Shown: piece by piece, positions 1 through 10,114 of the stretch
Layout: each line of letters opens with the position of its first letter
Numbering within the stretch: the stretch's first letter is position 1
The notes under the pieces: generated by a model
Databases searched by the model: none
Told to the model about the DNA's origin: nothing
The model's input: only the letters and a program-made list of their open reading frames with translations
Position numbers and translations under genes: made by a program
Assembly (NCBI GenBank): GCA_037974335.1
Contig: CM075760.1
Coordinates: 41,420,103-41,484,102, forward strand
From: Prionace glauca
Taxonomy: Eukaryota; Chordata; Chondrichthyes; Carcharhiniformes; Carcharhinidae
Reading direction: 5' to 3'
Length of the DNA: 64,000 bases

Positions 1-762
1 ATGAATAAATTTTTTGAATGAATTCTGAACAAGTATTTAAAATAATAAAATAGAACGTAATGGAATGATTAGCCGAAAACAGACATCTTTATTAGCATGA
101 ATAACAAAGTAAGTATTCTATTCATAACCATTCCACGCCGTAAGTTACTGGAAAATATGTAAACGTTCAGTGAGGTCTCAGAACTGGTGGAGTCACCAAC
201 TCCCACCCACTTTGACACGGTGCTACTCCATTCTGGAACATGATTGATGATAAACTGTCAGCTAAACAGAACATTATACGCACCGTGTAATCAATTTCTG
301 GAGGTGAATGTATCTGAAAGCAAAGGAAAGGAATATCATTTGCTGCAGATGATAGAATGACTGTGTGACTATATCTGTAGTGACAGTGACCTGGGATGAA
401 GCAATGGAGACAGTAATGATGATCAATGAGATACAAATCTCAGATGTCACAGCAGAACTGTGAAAAGCTCATGTTGTTCAGCAGATTTCCCACAAGAAGC
501 GAGAGAAGAGGCAGAGGCTGCGAATGATCTTTGAATGTGGTGAGCTGTAGTGAAATGTAGTGGAATAGAATGTATTATTATTCATTTTGACAGGAGGAAG
601 CAGCAAGGGGAATAAAATTATAAATTGCCGGGATTGGGCCAATGGGTTTATTTTGTTTCTCCAGGTAGTTCAAACTGACACAATGATCGCTCCTGTTTTC
701 CATCAGGAAGGAATTTCAGACCCTGCTAAATCTTGTGCTGGTCGGCAGCAACAAAACCTACA
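1..762. other. No gene; tRNA-flanking duplicated DNA
   Basis: I see no gene in this AT-rich stretch. Positions about 535-700 resemble 11733-11890, which lies just upstream of the tRNA-Gln gene. The shared pieces include AATGTGGT, GACAGGAGGAA and CAGCAAGGG. The region is therefore one copy of a duplicated tRNA-flanking segment. Confidence 0.5.
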
Positions 763-834
763 TTCCCTGACCGGGAATCGAACCCGGGCCGCGGTGGTGA
801 GAGCGCCGAATCCTAACCACTAGACCACCAGGGA
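763..834 (-). tRNA. tRNA-Glu (CTC)
   Basis: The minus strand gives a 72-nt cloverleaf matching the vertebrate tRNA-Glu sequence, starting TCCCTGGTGGTC and ending with the B-box region GGTTCGATTCC. The anticodon is CTC. One pair in the anticodon stem is mismatched (C:A) because of a CACCACCG change relative to the two sister copies at 4807 and 7807. A TTTT tract follows within 15 nt and could terminate Pol III. It is probably functional, but less certain than the sister copies. Confidence 0.88.
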
Positions 835-1817
835 AGATACGAATAACAGCCTTAATCTGACCGGTACATTGCAGCGTTTTTCAAATTCTCCAGAACGGCT
901 TGTCGAGGAAAAAAAATTGTTTTGATAGAACAGGAATGACTCCTTCAGCCGACAGCAAATTACTGCAGATGCTGGAACTTAAAAAACTTAAAATGCTGGA
1001 AAATCTCAACAGGCATGACGGCTTCTCTGGAGAGAGAATGTGAGGCAATGGAATTGAGTCTAAACTGCCCTCTGAAACGGCCCAACAACATAGTTAGTTC
1101 AGTGGGAAATAGGGATGGACAACAAATGCTGACATTGAAATCTATATTGTGTTAGCAGCATTTTATGAAATAATTAATAATTTTCATTTTGTTTCATTTC
1201 ATGTCAGACAGGGTGACATATTCGGGGCTCTTATTATTTAAAACCTCAGCCCTTTAACCATTGAGACAGTTATGGTTCAGTCACAGAAAAGTGATCCACT
1301 GTGATCCAAAAGAAGGAATTTTAGTTGCTGCAAATCCCACCTCAAAACGGAAAATGCTGGAAGATTCATCAGTTTCAACAGTTTCTGTGGAGGGAAAGAG
1401 AGGGAATGATACAGGTTGCTGACCTTTGACCCTAACTGGAAGAAATTGATGCTTTAATGGTTTACAAACAAGTACAGAATCAAGGAAAATAGAGAGAGAG
1501 AGAGGAGGAAAAAACAAATAGTCTTTTTATCGGATGGAAGGCTGAAGTGATTGAATTACAATGGAGATGATTGTTTTTTCCACTGACACAATCTCGCAGA
1601 TCTGGGTTTAAATCTCCTAATAAATGAGAACAAAATCTCTCGCTGAGTTCAGCGCTAAAATCACCGCTTTCCAGTGATCTGGAGGCAGTTTTCATTCACA
1701 ACTGTGAGATGAACAAGGCAGAAAGGAGAGAGGGACTGAGTTTGAGCCGTGACATTTCAGGGGGATGGGAGATCTGGAATTCACCCAGGAATGAGGTAAA
1801 GTCTAAAAAAACATTAA
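835..1817. repeat. No gene; two fragments of a short dispersed repeat
   Basis: I see no gene here. About 953-1045 and 1325-1400 carry fragments of one repeat with the signature AAATGCTGGAA followed by TCTCTGGAGAGAGAA or a variant. The same signature recurs near 12400 and 29885-29960. The family is a common dispersed repeat that I cannot name. Confidence 0.5.
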
Positions 1818-1890
1818 CGCCCAACGTGGGGCTCGAACCCACGACCCTGAGATTAAGAGTCTCATGCTCTACCGACTGAGCTAGCCGGGA
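1818..1890 (-). tRNA. tRNA-Lys (CTT)
   Basis: This is a 73-nt cloverleaf on the minus strand with anticodon CTT and a B box GGTTCGAGCCC. It is identical to the vertebrate tRNA-Lys consensus except at the first base (T instead of G), which leaves the terminal acceptor pair unpaired. A run of seven T follows about 7 nt downstream as a Pol III terminator. Confidence 0.92.
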
Positions 1891-1989
1891 ACATAGCCTC
1901 CAGTCCATTCCTTAACCTGAAATGCATAGAGAAAATATGGCTTTTCCATTTGGTGTCTCAGTTTGTTCAGATTTCAGTTTACAATGAAT

Positions 1990-2315
1990 CATAAGAACAT
2001 AAGAAATAGGAGCAGGAGTAGGCCATCTAGCCCCTTGAGCCTGCCCCGCCATTCAATAAGATCATGGCTGATCTGAAGTGGCTCAGTTCCACTTTCCCGC
2101 TTTCTCCCCATAACTCTTAATCCCCTTGCCTACCAAAACCTATCTACCCGTGTCTTAAATATATTTAGCGAGGCAGCCTCCACCACTTCAACGGGCAGAG
2201 AATTCCAGAGATTCACCACCCTTTGAGTGAAGAAGTTCCTCCTCAACTCCGTTCTAAACTGCACCCCCCCCCAATTATTTTGAGGCTGTGCCCTCTAGTC
2301 CTGCTGAGGCAGAAT
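1990..2315 (-). mobile_element. CR1-type LINE, 3' fragment
   Basis: This is the 3' end of a CR1-like LINE in minus orientation. It starts with the tail ATAAGAACATAAGAAATAGG and runs back through the C-terminal motif (RRNFFTQRVVNLWNSLPVEV in the family). It is 5' truncated. Compared with the younger copies at 26, 28.5 and 34 kb it has many point differences, so it is an older insertion. Confidence 0.85.
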
Positions 2316-2928
2316 CCCCAAAGTTTCTATCCATCCCTCTCAATCATCAATTAGATCATTCACATCTTTCAATTCTGAGCTTCACCTTTCCCAAGCATTC
2401 CAAACTCCTCTCACATCATTCACCTTCTTTTTTTTGGTTCGTAACAATTTAGCCAGGGGAGGGGGCGGGGGGAAAAAACCTTCTCAAGGTTTTCATGTCA
2501 CACTGTTTCTCAGTTTCAGATGTTTCAATAAGATCATCTCTGATTATTCTGAATTCCAGAGCAAACACACTCATCCCACTGAATCTCTCCTCTCAGGAGA
2601 AACGCAGAAATCAATCGCCCCACAGCGTCTGTGAAGGGAACAACATCTAAATCTTCCAGCTGGATGAACTGGCATCGGAGCTGGAGAAGTCAGAGATGTA
2701 ACACTAACGATAAACTCTGAAGAACATACATGTCAGATACACAACATAGATGTCAGATACACACAAAGCACACATGTCAAATCATGTCACATCCAAGTTG
2801 CGTCTTTTAACTTTCTGCTCTCCACCTCAGACATTTCCACATTCATCAAAAATCCCCCACCTCAAACCCCATCCTGCTCCTCAATCTACCGATAATGTTA
2901 CTCGTACCGCAAGGAGTTTGCAGCATTT
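2316..2928. other. No gene recognised
   Basis: I find only low-complexity pieces (a G-rich run near 2456-2473) and a short repeat of CATGTCAGATACACA near 2728-2765. No open frame has recognisable protein similarity. Confidence 0.4.
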
Positions 2929-3001
2929 GGCTCCATAGCTCAGTGGTTAGAGCACTGGTCTTGTAAACCAGGGGTCGCGAGTTCAATTCTCGCTGGATCC
3001 T
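2929..3001 (+). tRNA. tRNA-Thr (TGT)
   Basis: This 73-nt plus-strand cloverleaf has anticodon TGT and a D-arm region TAGCTCAGTGGTTAGAGC like vertebrate tRNA-Thr. The B box is GTTCAATTC, slightly off consensus. One acceptor-stem pair is mismatched (position 3:70). No T-run terminator follows closely. It may be functional or newly decaying. Confidence 0.85.
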
Positions 3002-3404
3002 CCAGGCAAAGTTTAGCTCATATAAACTCCAGGAAAAAGGTAAGTCGTACTCAGAAGCGAAACAGAGTGTTCTTATGAGTGGAGGGGCAGATCAGGTGCC
3101 ATTTTGGAAAGCAAAACGATATTCTTCTTTGGGAGAAGAAATCGAAAGAGCAGAACGTATTTGACGAGCTGATAAATATAAATGTTGATATTAAGAATAG
3201 AGTAGATGCCTTTGTACAAGGAATGTATAAAGTTAGCATGTTGGTTCAGCAGATAATTGGAAGGGAAATTACATTTTGTTCTTATTGCCGGCAGACTGGA
3301 GTTTAAAAATAACGAGGTGTTTCTGCTGTTACACAGGGTTTTGTTGAAACCAGGTTGAATATTCTGCGCAGATGTGACAGTCACATTTAAAAATGTTTAC
3401 GCTT
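3002..3404. other. No gene recognised
   Basis: Open frames exist on both strands, but none has a recognisable domain or a supporting splice pattern. I see nothing else. Confidence 0.35.
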
Positions 3405-3885
3405 TGCATTAGAAACGGTAAAGAGAAGGTTCGCCAGATTGTTCCCTGGGGTCAGTGAGTTGTCCTGTGATGAAATTCTCTGGAGTTTAGAAGAATAAGC
3501 GGTGATCTATTTAAACTTACACAGTGCTGATTCGGTTTGATAGGATGGAGGCTGAGAGATTTTCTTTCTCTCTGCTGGTCGGGAATCTAACCCCCTGCTG
3601 CACAGATCACCGGCTGGTCATTTAGGGCTAAGATAAGGAGAAATTACTTCACTCAAAGGGCAAGAATCTTTGTTATTTTCTGTGCCTGACAGTTATGTAT
3701 GCCCCATAATCGAGCACATTTAAGGTTGGGATAAACAGGTTTCTGATCTCTTAGAGAATTCAGGGATCTGGGGAGCTGGTGGAAAAACTAAGTTGTATCC
3801 CAATATCAGCCATGATGGTATTGAATGGTGGAAATCTCGATGGACCGAGTGGTCTGCTCCTCCTCCTATGATTCCTGCTGGAATA
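3405..3885 (+). mobile_element. Old CR1-like LINE 3' relic
   Basis: The decayed sequence follows the order of a CR1-like 3' region: AGGTTCGCCAGATTGTTCCC, then GGAGTTTAGAAGAATAAG, then GGAGAAATTACTTCACTC, then CAGCCATGATGGTATTGAAT. It has heavy point decay and an insertion in the middle. The same relic type occurs at 7.97, 18.7-19.6 and 29.8-30.3 kb. Confidence 0.65.
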
Positions 3886-4327
3886 AAAACAGGAAGGACT
3901 GGAATTTCTCAGCAGGGCTTGAAACAAATGTGGAGTTAATTTTCCGAGTTCAATATGATTCTTTTCAAACGAGTAACTGAGTGTGAATTATAACAAGTAG
4001 CACAACATCGAGACTGCAAACACTTCCAGTATCACTAGTTTCTGTCTTTTTGAGCACACACTACTATCAGATATTTCAGATGGTGATTAACCATATTAGT
4101 CTGCACCTAGAAACCCATTAAATTCTGTTGGGGACTGAACGAAATGCGAATAAATGCTCGGTGTCAAAATCGAACTTTCCCCTCAGTGCACTTTATTTCT
4201 CAGAAAACATTTGAGGGTGAAATCAGAGCAGTGATAACATGTCGTTAACATCGAGGGTCAGATAATGTTAAGCAACAAACTGAAATCAAACAATTTTCCC
4301 TTCCCCGACATGAGAAAGCTTAATCAA

Positions 4328-4400
4328 AGGTCCTGCCCGGATTTGATCCGGGGACCTTGCGCGTGTGAGGCGACTGTGATAACCGTTACACTACAGAAAT
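4328..4400 (-). pseudogene. tRNA-Val (CAC) pseudogene
   Basis: The minus strand carries a tRNA-Val-like sequence with anticodon CAC, in the same place as the intact copy at 7314-7386. The 3' acceptor strand is decayed: it ends CAGGACCT instead of CAGAAACA, leaving the first two acceptor pairs broken. The B box reads GGATCAAATCC instead of GGTTCGAAACC. It is probably not functional. Confidence 0.8.
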
Positions 4401-4806
4401 AGCTGGAAACAGGGTAGAGGAAACCTGCGTGTCTGCAATGTTCAACTGCGCTGTGTTGCTGCAGGTTCCGATGGTCAGACTGAGAGCCCATGTCACTGAA
4501 TTCAGGAAGATAACCGTTACTTTCAAGCTGATTGTACAACTTATCCCCAACATCGACATTTAAAAGCGTTCGTCCAGCAAATATCTAAGGGAGCAATGAT
4601 TTCTGCCCATTCATTAACACATCATTTTCATCTTTCTTCCAATAATCATCCGCATTTTGTATCCTGTTGCTCCCCTTATTTCTTTGTTCTTCAAATCTGA
4701 CATTTCCAATTCAGGGACTGAAGAGGAAATCTCCCTGATACTGATTCCGCCAGAACTGTGCAGACCGGGAAGTAACACAGGATTGTTGCACAGCAATAAA
4801 TCTACA

Positions 4807-4878
4807 TTCCCTGACCGGGAATCGAACCCGGGCCGCGGCGGTGAAAGCGCCGAATCCTAACCACTAGACCACCAGGGA
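4807..4878 (-). tRNA. tRNA-Glu (TTC)
   Basis: This is a perfect 72-nt cloverleaf for tRNA-Glu on the minus strand with anticodon TTC. The anticodon stem CGGCG/CGCCG is fully paired and the B box is GGTTCGATTCC. It lies in duplicated block copy 1. The copy in the second block (7807) differs in having anticodon CTC. Confidence 0.95.
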
Positions 4879-4890
4879 AGCTGGTAAACG

Positions 4891-5530
4891 CTTTATAAAA
4901 TATTAATTTATCCATGAACCACCTGCCTTTTGTTTTGTTTCTGTCTTTTTATTCACCAAATACAAGTTTCTCCGTCACATTGCCATGCTTATATCACACA
5001 CAAGTGATATAAACTTGTGGCCACAGTGCAGAATCCAAACCACTGATCCAACAGGGAAGCTGACAGTGACTTTCCCAATCAGCGGATCATCCTCATTTTA
5101 GCCTTTCTCTTCCCTCTCTTCCGTCATCCAATAGGCAGGTTTCTCATTATAAAAACACACTCTGCTTATTTCCACACTTGACACCTGTCATCGAGCCCAT
5201 GGTGGTGAAAACGATGGCGTTGCACCATTGGAACACCCGGGTTCCGCCATCACCAGCTCAATGTTACCTTGTTACTCCGGGACCCGGCAGTCAGAGTGTT
5301 CTCCCACCCCCAGTAAGTCCCGAGAGTTCAGAAGCTGTGACATCTTCTTCAGAGCCTTCAGTCTGTACTCGATGGAGACGAATATCACGCGAAGGCCATC
5401 TCCACCCCCCGCTACTTCCCTTCAAAAAACAGAGCAACAGGAAATTGAGAAACGACGAGTTTAAGGACAGTTTAAATGATGGTGTCCCTTCAGTACAGCT
5501 CATTGTGTTTCTAAAGTGAGATGATTTTAA
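4891..5530. other. No gene; short tRNA-Glu relic at 5021-5056
   Basis: Positions 5021-5056 read on the minus strand as a decayed 5' half of tRNA-Glu (CTTCCCTGTTGGATCAG then TTTGGATTC). The open frame from 5178 to 5519 has no recognised domain, and I do not support it as a gene. Confidence 0.4.
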
Positions 5531-5635
5531 AGTGTCGTTTTCGTCATGTGATTCTTCTGTGAAATGTGCGCCTTTTCCTCCAGTTCACTTACAGTATTAC
5601 TTGTATCTGTCTGTTTGAGCAGACACTACTATTAG
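5531..5635 (+). repeat. 105-bp direct repeat, left copy
   Basis: The sequence from AGTGTCGTTTTCGTCATG to ACACTACTATTAG is identical, as far as I can read, to 6951-7055. The two copies are exactly 1420 bp apart. The right copy continues into the tRNA-Val block; the left copy runs directly into a CR1 element. Confidence 0.9.
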
Positions 5636-6682
5636 TGGTTGTGGATGGGTCTTTTTCGGAATGGAGGTCAGTCACCAGTGGGGTGCCCCAGGGATCTGTT
5701 CTGGGACCCTTGTTGTTTGTCATTTTCATAAATGACCTGGATGAGGAAGTGGAGGGATGGGTTAGCAAGTTCGCTGATGACACGAAGGTCGGCGGTGTTG
5801 TGGATGGTCTGGAAGGATGTCAAAAGTTGCAGCAGGACATAGATAGGATGCAGGAATGGGCGGAGAAGTGGCAGATGGACTTCAACGCGGATAAATGTGT
5901 AGTAGTCCATTTCGGCAGAACCAACGGGATGAACGAGTACACTATTAAGGGCAGGGGTCTTAGTAGCGTTGAAGAGCAGAAGGATCTCGGGGTCCGGGTT
6001 CACAGGACTCTTAAATCGGCCTCGCAGGTGGAGGAGGTGGTCAAGAAGGCGTATGGTGTACTGGCCTTCATTAATCGAGGGATTGAGTTTAGGAGTCGGG
6101 AGGTAATGCTGCAACTTTACAGGACCCTTGTCAGGCCTCATTTGGAGTACTGTGCGCAGTTCTGGTCGCCTCACTATAGGAAAGACGTAGAAGCTATTGA
6201 AAGGGTGCAGAGGAGATTTACAAGGATGTTGCCTGGACTGGGAGGCATGCCTTATGAAGATAGGTTGAGGGAGCTGGGACTCTTTTCCCTGGAGAGGCGA
6301 AGGTTGAGAGGCGACCTGATAGAAGTTTATAAAATGTTGAGAGGAATAGATAGGGTGGACTCTCAGAGGCTATTTCCCCGGGTTGAAATGGTCGCTACGA
6401 GAGGACACAGATTTAAGGTGCGGGGAGGGAAGTACAGAGGTGATGTTAGGGGTAAGTTTTTCACTCAGAGGGTAGTGAGTGATTGGAATCGGCTGCCGTC
6501 GTCGGTGGTGGAGGCGAACTCGCTGGGGTCTTTTAAAAGACTTCTGGATGAGTATATGGGGTTTAATGGGATTGGGGGTTATAGATAGGTCTATAGATTG
6601 GTGGGGTTGATGCGATCGGCGCAACTCGAGGGCCGAAGGGCCTGTTTGTGCTGTAATGTTCTATGTTCTATGTTCTATTTCT
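5636..6682 (+). mobile_element. CR1-type LINE, 5'-truncated, TTCTATG tail
   Basis: An uninterrupted frame to 6588 encodes the C-terminal half of a CR1 reverse transcriptase. It has SGVPQGSVLGPLLF, the catalytic FADDTK box near 5770-5790, then LVRPHLEYCAQFWSP and the C-terminal VVSDWNRLPSSVVEANSLGS. The 3' UTR ends in the tandem tail TTCTATG near 6656-6682. The endonuclease and N-terminal reverse-transcriptase parts are missing. The long clean frame and near identity to 22303-22773 suggest recent activity of this subfamily. Confidence 0.93.
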
Positions 6683-6822
6683 GTTTGTTACACAGTTCAG
6701 GCTGACCTGATTCAGAGAAGGATCAGGCTCAATCCTCCCGATGGCCTTTCCCAACTCCATTTCTTTAAACGAATTTCAGAAACATTTCCATTAAATAATA
6801 TGATTCTGACATATGTCAATGT

Positions 6823-6891
6823 GGTTGTATGTCCGAGCGGTCTAAGGCTCCAATCTCCGTGGAGGTGTGGGTTCGAATCCCAACGCGAGTG
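6823..6891 (+). pseudogene. tRNA-Leu pseudogene lacking the anticodon arm
   Basis: The sequence follows vertebrate tRNA-Leu (AAG/TAG type) through the D-arm (GTCCGAGCGGTCTAAGGC), then jumps to the variable arm (TCCAATCTCCGTGGAGG) and the B box (GGGTTCGAATCCC). The anticodon arm is gone. In intact tRNA-Leu(AAG) the motif AAGGC occurs both before and after the lost piece, so deletion between short direct repeats is likely. The acceptor strands no longer pair well. Confidence 0.75.
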
Positions 6892-6950
6892 AAATGGATT
6901 GAAATTTTGATCCTTACTGCTGTGGTAAGACTGAATGCAGGAGTGTGCGC

Positions 6951-7055
6951 AGTGTCGTTTTCGTCATGTGATTCTTCTGTGAAATGTGCGCCTTTTCCTC
7001 CAGTTCACTTACAGTATTACTTGTATCTGTCTGTTTGAGCAGACACTACTATTAG
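6951..7055 (+). repeat. 105-bp direct repeat, right copy
   Basis: This is identical to 5531-5635. It is followed by AAATTTCTGATGGTG, the start of the second tRNA-Val/Glu block. Confidence 0.9.
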
Positions 7056-7313
7056 AAATTTCTGATGGTGAATAACCATATTTGTCTGCGCCCCTATAAA
7101 CCCATTAAATTCTGTTGGAGACTGAACGAGATGCGAATAAATGCTCGGTGTCAAAATCGAACTTCCCCGTCAGTGCACCTTATTTCACAGAAAGTATTTG
7201 AGGATGAAATCAGAGAAATGATAACATGTCTTTAACATCGAGGTTCGGATAATGTGCCGCAACAAACTGAAATCAAATAAATTCCCTTCCCCGACAGAAG
7301 CAAGATTAATGAA

Positions 7314-7386
7314 TGTTTCTGCCCGGTTTCGAACCGGGGACCTTTCGCGTGTGAAGCGAATGTGATAACCGCTACACTACAGAAAC
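7314..7386 (-). tRNA. tRNA-Val (CAC)
   Basis: This 73-nt cloverleaf on the minus strand has a fully paired acceptor stem (GTTTCTG/CAGAAAC), anticodon CAC in loop TTCACAC, and a perfect B box GGTTCGAAACC. Its sister at 4328 has decayed, so this is the functional copy of the pair. Confidence 0.95.
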
Positions 7387-7806
7387 AACTGGAAAACTAA
7401 TACAGCAAATCTGCGTGTCTGCAATGTTCAACTGCGCTGTGTTGCTGCAGGTTCCGATGGTCAGCCTGAGAGCCCATGTCACTGAATTCAGGAAGATAAC
7501 CGTTACTTTCAAGCTGATTGTACAACTTATCCCCAACATCAACATTTAAAAGCGTTCGTCTCGCAGATATCTAAGGGATCAATGATTTCTACCCATTCAT
7601 TAATGCATCATTTTCATCATTCTTCGAATAATCTCAGCATTTGTACCATCAGCGCTTTGTAACCTGTCGCTACCTTTTTTCTTTGTTCTTGAAATGTGAC
7701 ATTTCCAATTCAGATACTAAAGAGGAAATCTCCCTGATACTGATTCCGACAGAACTGGTGCAGACCGGGAAGTAACACAGGATTGTTGTGCAGCAATAAA
7801 TCTACA

Positions 7807-7878
7807 TTCCCTGACCGGGAATCGAACCCGGGCCGCGGCGGTGAGAGCGCCGAATCCTAACCACTAGACCACCAGGGA
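7807..7878 (-). tRNA. tRNA-Glu (CTC)
   Basis: This is a perfect 72-nt tRNA-Glu cloverleaf on the minus strand with anticodon CTC. The copy in the first block has TTC, a one-base anticodon difference between duplicates. Confidence 0.95.
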
Positions 7879-7939
7879 AGCTTGCTAATTTTCAAATATT
7901 AATTTATCCATGAGCCACCTGAATTTTGTTTTATTTCTA

Positions 7940-8145
7940 CACAGGGACACAATCTCAGGATATGGCGTTGATGATTTAGGACTGAGATGAGGAGAAATTG
8001 TTTCACTCAAAGGTTGGTGAATCTTGGGAATTCTCTACTCCAGAGGGTTCTGATGCTCCATCATTGAACATATTTCAGTTTGGGTTAGACAGATTTATGA
8101 TCATTCCAGGAATGAATGGAAGCAGGAATATGGAATTAGAACAAA
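7940..8145 (+). mobile_element. Old CR1-like LINE 3' relic
   Basis: GATGAGGAGAAATTG, CACTCAAAGG, AATTCTCTACTCCAGAGGG and CAGTTTGGGTTAGACAG occur in the order of a decayed CR1-like 3' end. The same order recurs at 30095-30290, where a tRNA-Asn relic also follows. The LINE relic and the tRNA were therefore duplicated together. Confidence 0.6.
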
Positions 8146-8441
8146 TACTCAGCCACAAGTTCATTTTTCAATTTTTTTATATGTTTAAAAGTATAATGGA
8201 AGCATTTAGATATATAATGAGATATATATACGTAATGGTGTACAGATAGACATATGTGTATATGTATATAATGTTATATGTAATATGTTTGAACTCAATC
8301 GTCATTAAATAATGTTGGTAATACCAGATAACAGTACAGCCGGAAACAATTGACAGCTATTTTTTATTGGCACCCACGGACCCATTGCCAACAGGCAACT
8401 GTTTAAACGTGAATGCTGATGGTGAGGAAATAATAAAATTC

Positions 8442-8515
8442 CGTCCCTGGGTGGTCTCGAACCACCAACCTTTCGGTTAATAGCGGAACGCGCTGACCAT
8501 TTCCGCCACAGAGAC
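8442..8515 (-). pseudogene. tRNA-Asn-like, anticodon ATT, probably decayed
   Basis: This 74-nt minus-strand sequence is like vertebrate tRNA-Asn with B box GGTTCGAGACC. The anticodon reads ATT instead of GTT, one anticodon-stem pair is C:C, and the D-arm has GGCGGAAATGG instead of GGCGCAATNGG. A TTTT terminator follows. It is best treated as a pseudogene of the intact copy at 10293. Confidence 0.75.
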
Positions 8516-8589
8516 TGAGACAGCAGCTCAATATATTCTAAACCAGTTTGTGACCAATGATCACGCAATCTGAAGTTTAATTTCATTAT

Positions 8590-8965
8590 TAATGCACTGG
8601 GCTTTGCTTCTGTAAGGACTACAATTAACCTTGTCTCATTTATGACTGTTCATGGCAGTGTTCACTACAATCACACATTTGGTGCAGTCTTGTACAGTAT
8701 TGCACTAGGCCATGTCTCTTTATATACTACGTTTGACTCATTTGAATCATTATTGCAATAGACTTTGCAGCTGTTTACAGTACATTACGTGCCGCTTCAT
8801 TTATTAATACATGTAGACATGCCATGATAACTGCTACAAATCATCGTCTCTGGACTATTATTACTTAGTCAAGAGTCCACTTACGTTACATTAGGCTCCA
8901 TCTCAGATATTATTGTGCTAGGCTCTATGTCATGCACTACTGAACACACCCGTGTATCACTAATA
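8590..8965 (-). repeat. Degenerate minisatellite, about 30-40 bp unit
   Basis: Loose repeats of a motif like GAGACATGGCCTAGTGCAAT (minus strand; in plus ATTGCACTAGGCCATGTCTC at 8701-8720) recur with spacing of a few tens of bases. The same unit in the opposite orientation fills 37935-38520 and 39520-39900. Confidence 0.55.
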
Positions 8966-9950
8966 AAGCAGACACTTTCTCACTAATTGTTTTTCTATCA
9001 AATGTGTCTAATAGATGGAATCGAACAAAGAGCGAGTGAGAAGAATAGATGGATATTAACTAAAAAGTTCATGAAGTGGATGAAATTTTAGATCAGAGTG
9101 AGTTAGGGCTCGAATTGTGCTAAAGTCAAAAGTTATAACAAGGAACTATATTTTCATACACACAGAACATATTATAGAGGCAGGGTTCGGGCTGGATTTC
9201 TGAACGGATTAAGGAAAAAAATGAGCGCCAAGGAATGGAAAATCCAGCGAAAAAGAGACATGTGTCCAATTATAATGAAATATTATTTGATAATGTCTGG
9301 ACGATAAAATAGACAAATCTTTAAATCACTAGAATGTAAGGTTATTCAATAATTAGCTGGTAATCGACATGTTCACTAGCCGGAAGGTAAATATGAATGC
9401 AAGTATTAAATTCACTATCCTTCGGCCAGATTTTCCTGTGAATGTTACTGACAGAGATATTAACGCCATTGCTTTACTGATTGTTCCCTTTCCATGGAAA
9501 CAGGGAAATAAATTTTCCTCAAATATCTCCTCAAACCTGCTGCACTAACCTTGTGATTAAAATGGTACAACACCACCATCTGCTGGCGGAAAACAGCGAC
9601 TGCAGGCGCTGGTTCTTGTGAGTCTGCGAACCGGTTGCTGAAATATGAATATTGAACGATATTGTCTGAGATTGGAGTTTATAGAAGGATCTCGACTGGC
9701 GTATTCGCCCTTTTTATAACCAGGCACCGCAGATAAATCGTGTTCTTCATTTCCCATTGGGAAATCATGTCTGGAAATTGAAGTTGGGATTATGTGAGAC
9801 TTCAAATTGTACATTCGATGCAGTTATCAGACGTAAATCAAATTCAGAATCTTTCTGGGTAAACATTTCTGCCCTCTGCAATTCGTTTGTCAGACATTTT
9901 CACGGTTTAGTCTTAAAAAAGGCACAAAGAATCAGACATTTACAGGGATA
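8966..9950. other. No gene; one CTCF-like motif
   Basis: I see no gene. The only notable item is the CTCF-like motif at 9572-9586, listed separately. Confidence 0.4.
9572..9586 (-). promoter_or_regulatory. CTCF-like motif
   Basis: The minus strand reads CCAGCAGATGGTGGT, which fits the vertebrate core CCASYAGRKGGCRSY at 14 of 15 positions by eye. Occupancy is inference. Confidence 0.45.

Positions 9951-9952
<2 letters not shown>

Positions 9953-10012
<60 letters not shown>
9953..10012 (+). repeat. (AC)n microsatellite
   Basis: About 29 uninterrupted AC dinucleotides. Reading frames through it are artefacts of the repeat. Confidence 0.97.
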
Positions 10013-10015
<3 letters not shown>

Positions 10016-10070
10016 ATTGGAGCCTACAGAGACACAGGGGGGCATACACAGATTCAGGGACACATGTCCC

Positions 10071-10114
10071 TGCGTCTGAATCTAGTGTGCAGGGGCACAC
10101 TAGATTCAGACGCA
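10071..10114. repeat. Perfect 20-bp inverted repeat with 4-nt loop
   Basis: TGCGTCTGAATCTAGTGTGC at 10071-10090 is followed by AGGG and then its exact reverse complement at 10095-10114. This can form a strong hairpin in DNA or RNA. It lies 60 bp downstream of the (AC)n tract and shows no Pol III boxes. Its role is unknown. Confidence 0.95.

Larger units (their letters stand above)
4030..4890. repeat. tRNA-Val/Glu segmental duplication, copy 1
   Basis: This block closely matches 7030-7885. Shared landmarks, in the same order, are GGTGATTAACCATATT, CATTAAATTCTGTTG, GCGAATAAATGCTCGGTGTC, the tRNA-Val-like sequence, CAGGTTCCGATGGTCAG, TTCAAGCTGATTGTACAAC and the tRNA-Glu gene. Further diverged copies of parts lie at 12590-12960, 27390-27740 and (inverted) 32800-33115. 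Confidence 0.85.
7030..7890. repeat. tRNA-Val/Glu segmental duplication, copy 2
   Basis: This is the better preserved copy of the block described at 4030-4890. It carries the intact tRNA-Val(CAC) and a tRNA-Glu(CTC). Confidence 0.85.

Noticed and set aside
167-436. Open frame on the minus strand, 89 codons
   Set aside because: No recognisable domain, no promoter or splice support, and AT-rich unique DNA. Length is within chance expectation.
5178-5519. Open frame of 113 codons
   Set aside because: No recognised domain, no splice or promoter evidence. Overlapping frames of similar length in other phases suggest chance.
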